Below, one piece after another: positions 5,448 to 5,565 of a DNA stretch of 5,565 bases. The notes beneath the pieces were generated by a model that saw nothing but the letters and a program-made list of their open reading frames with translations, had not been told where the DNA came from and made no database searches. Location of the stretch: contig JAEDMD010000137.1 in NCBI GenBank assembly GCA_016303195.1, positions 1 to 5,565 on the forward strand. Reading direction: 5' to 3'. The stretch's first letter is position 1. Every line of letters begins with the position of its first letter. Made by a program: the position numbers and the translations under genes. Origin of the DNA: Oscillospiraceae bacterium (GTDB lineage: Bacteria > Bacillota > Clostridia > Oscillospirales > Ruminococcaceae).

Positions 5448-5476
5448 AAAGGGTGTCGTTTCGGCACCCTTTTCTT
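5448..5476 (+). terminator. intrinsic terminator of the oxidoreductase operon
   Basis: A 10-bp stem, AAAGGGTGTC (5448-5457) with GGCACCCTTT (5463-5472, one G.U pair), closes a GTTTC loop and is followed by a T-rich tract (TTTTCTT, 5470-5476, partly overlapping the stem). It lies 45 nt after the gamma stop codon, in the right orientation, and is the clearest terminator in the window. Confidence 0.88.
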
Positions 5477-5532
5477 ATATTGGTATCATAATAATGCAAA
5501 CAAGGGCTGCCAAAAAAGTTTGAATCAAGCCT

Positions 5533-5553
5533 GAAACTCAAACATTGGGTTTC
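5533..5553. repeat. 9-bp hairpin in the gene-free right end of the window
   Basis: GAAACTCAA (5533-5541) pairs with TTGGGTTTC (5545-5553), one G.U pair, around ACA. GTTTGA (5519-5524) and TCAAAC (5538-5543) offer a competing 6-bp pairing. The last ~85 bases carry no convincing gene on either strand. They could be the start of another palindromic intergenic element cut by the window edge. Confidence 0.35.
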
Positions 5554-5565
5554 CAAAGGGATCAC

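Noticed and set aside
5362..5565. Minus-strand gene entering from the right edge
   Set aside because: The frame reads through the operon terminator and into the gamma gene, and its product is unrecognisable; the hairpins favour intergenic sequence.

Overview
The window looks like chromosomal DNA of an anaerobic, cellulosome-forming Bacillota, most likely Ruminococcus or a close Oscillospiraceae relative. The evidence is a secreted Thr-rich-linker protein ending in a Ruminococcus-style dockerin, strong AGGAGG-type ribosome binding sites, sigma-A-like promoters, a ferredoxin-dependent 2-oxoacid oxidoreductase operon, and intergenic hairpin repeats. The genus is inferred from sequence features alone.

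Layout: 79-1587 (minus strand) encodes a secreted, apparently non-catalytic dockerin protein with Ig-like domains. It has its own TTGACA-17-TATTAT promoter, which overlaps a small operator-like palindrome. The divergent intergenic region, about 385 bp, holds a 206-bp element (1673-1878): a near-perfect 22-bp terminal inverted repeat enclosing four hairpins. After it, an extended -10 promoter (about 1898-1926) drives a plus-strand P-loop ATPase of unknown role (1974-2633). A second palindromic element (2641-2783), built from heptamers of the type GCGTAAT/TCGTAAT/TCATAAT in opposite orientation on two arms, fills the gap to the next gene. Four tightly packed genes follow (2801-5402): a 2[4Fe-4S] ferredoxin subunit, VorB-type alpha subunit, thiamine-diphosphate beta subunit and gamma subunit. 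The last three are joined by TAATG stop/start overlaps. A hairpin at the last stop codon and a clear intrinsic terminator (5448-5476) end the unit. The final ~85 bases hold no gene and contain a 9-bp hairpin.

Function: the four subunits together form a complete ferredoxin-dependent 2-oxoacid oxidoreductase (VOR/KOR family). It interconverts a 2-oxoacid plus CoA with an acyl-CoA, CO2 and reduced ferredoxin. In ruminal cellulose degraders such an enzyme could also run in reverse, carboxylating branched-chain acyl-CoAs to make valine, leucine and isoleucine precursors, but the sequence does not fix the substrate. The ATPase has no known link to this reaction beyond its position. No defence system, phage, integrase, rRNA, tRNA or CRISPR array is visible. 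The least explained parts are the two palindromic intergenic elements and the ATPase.
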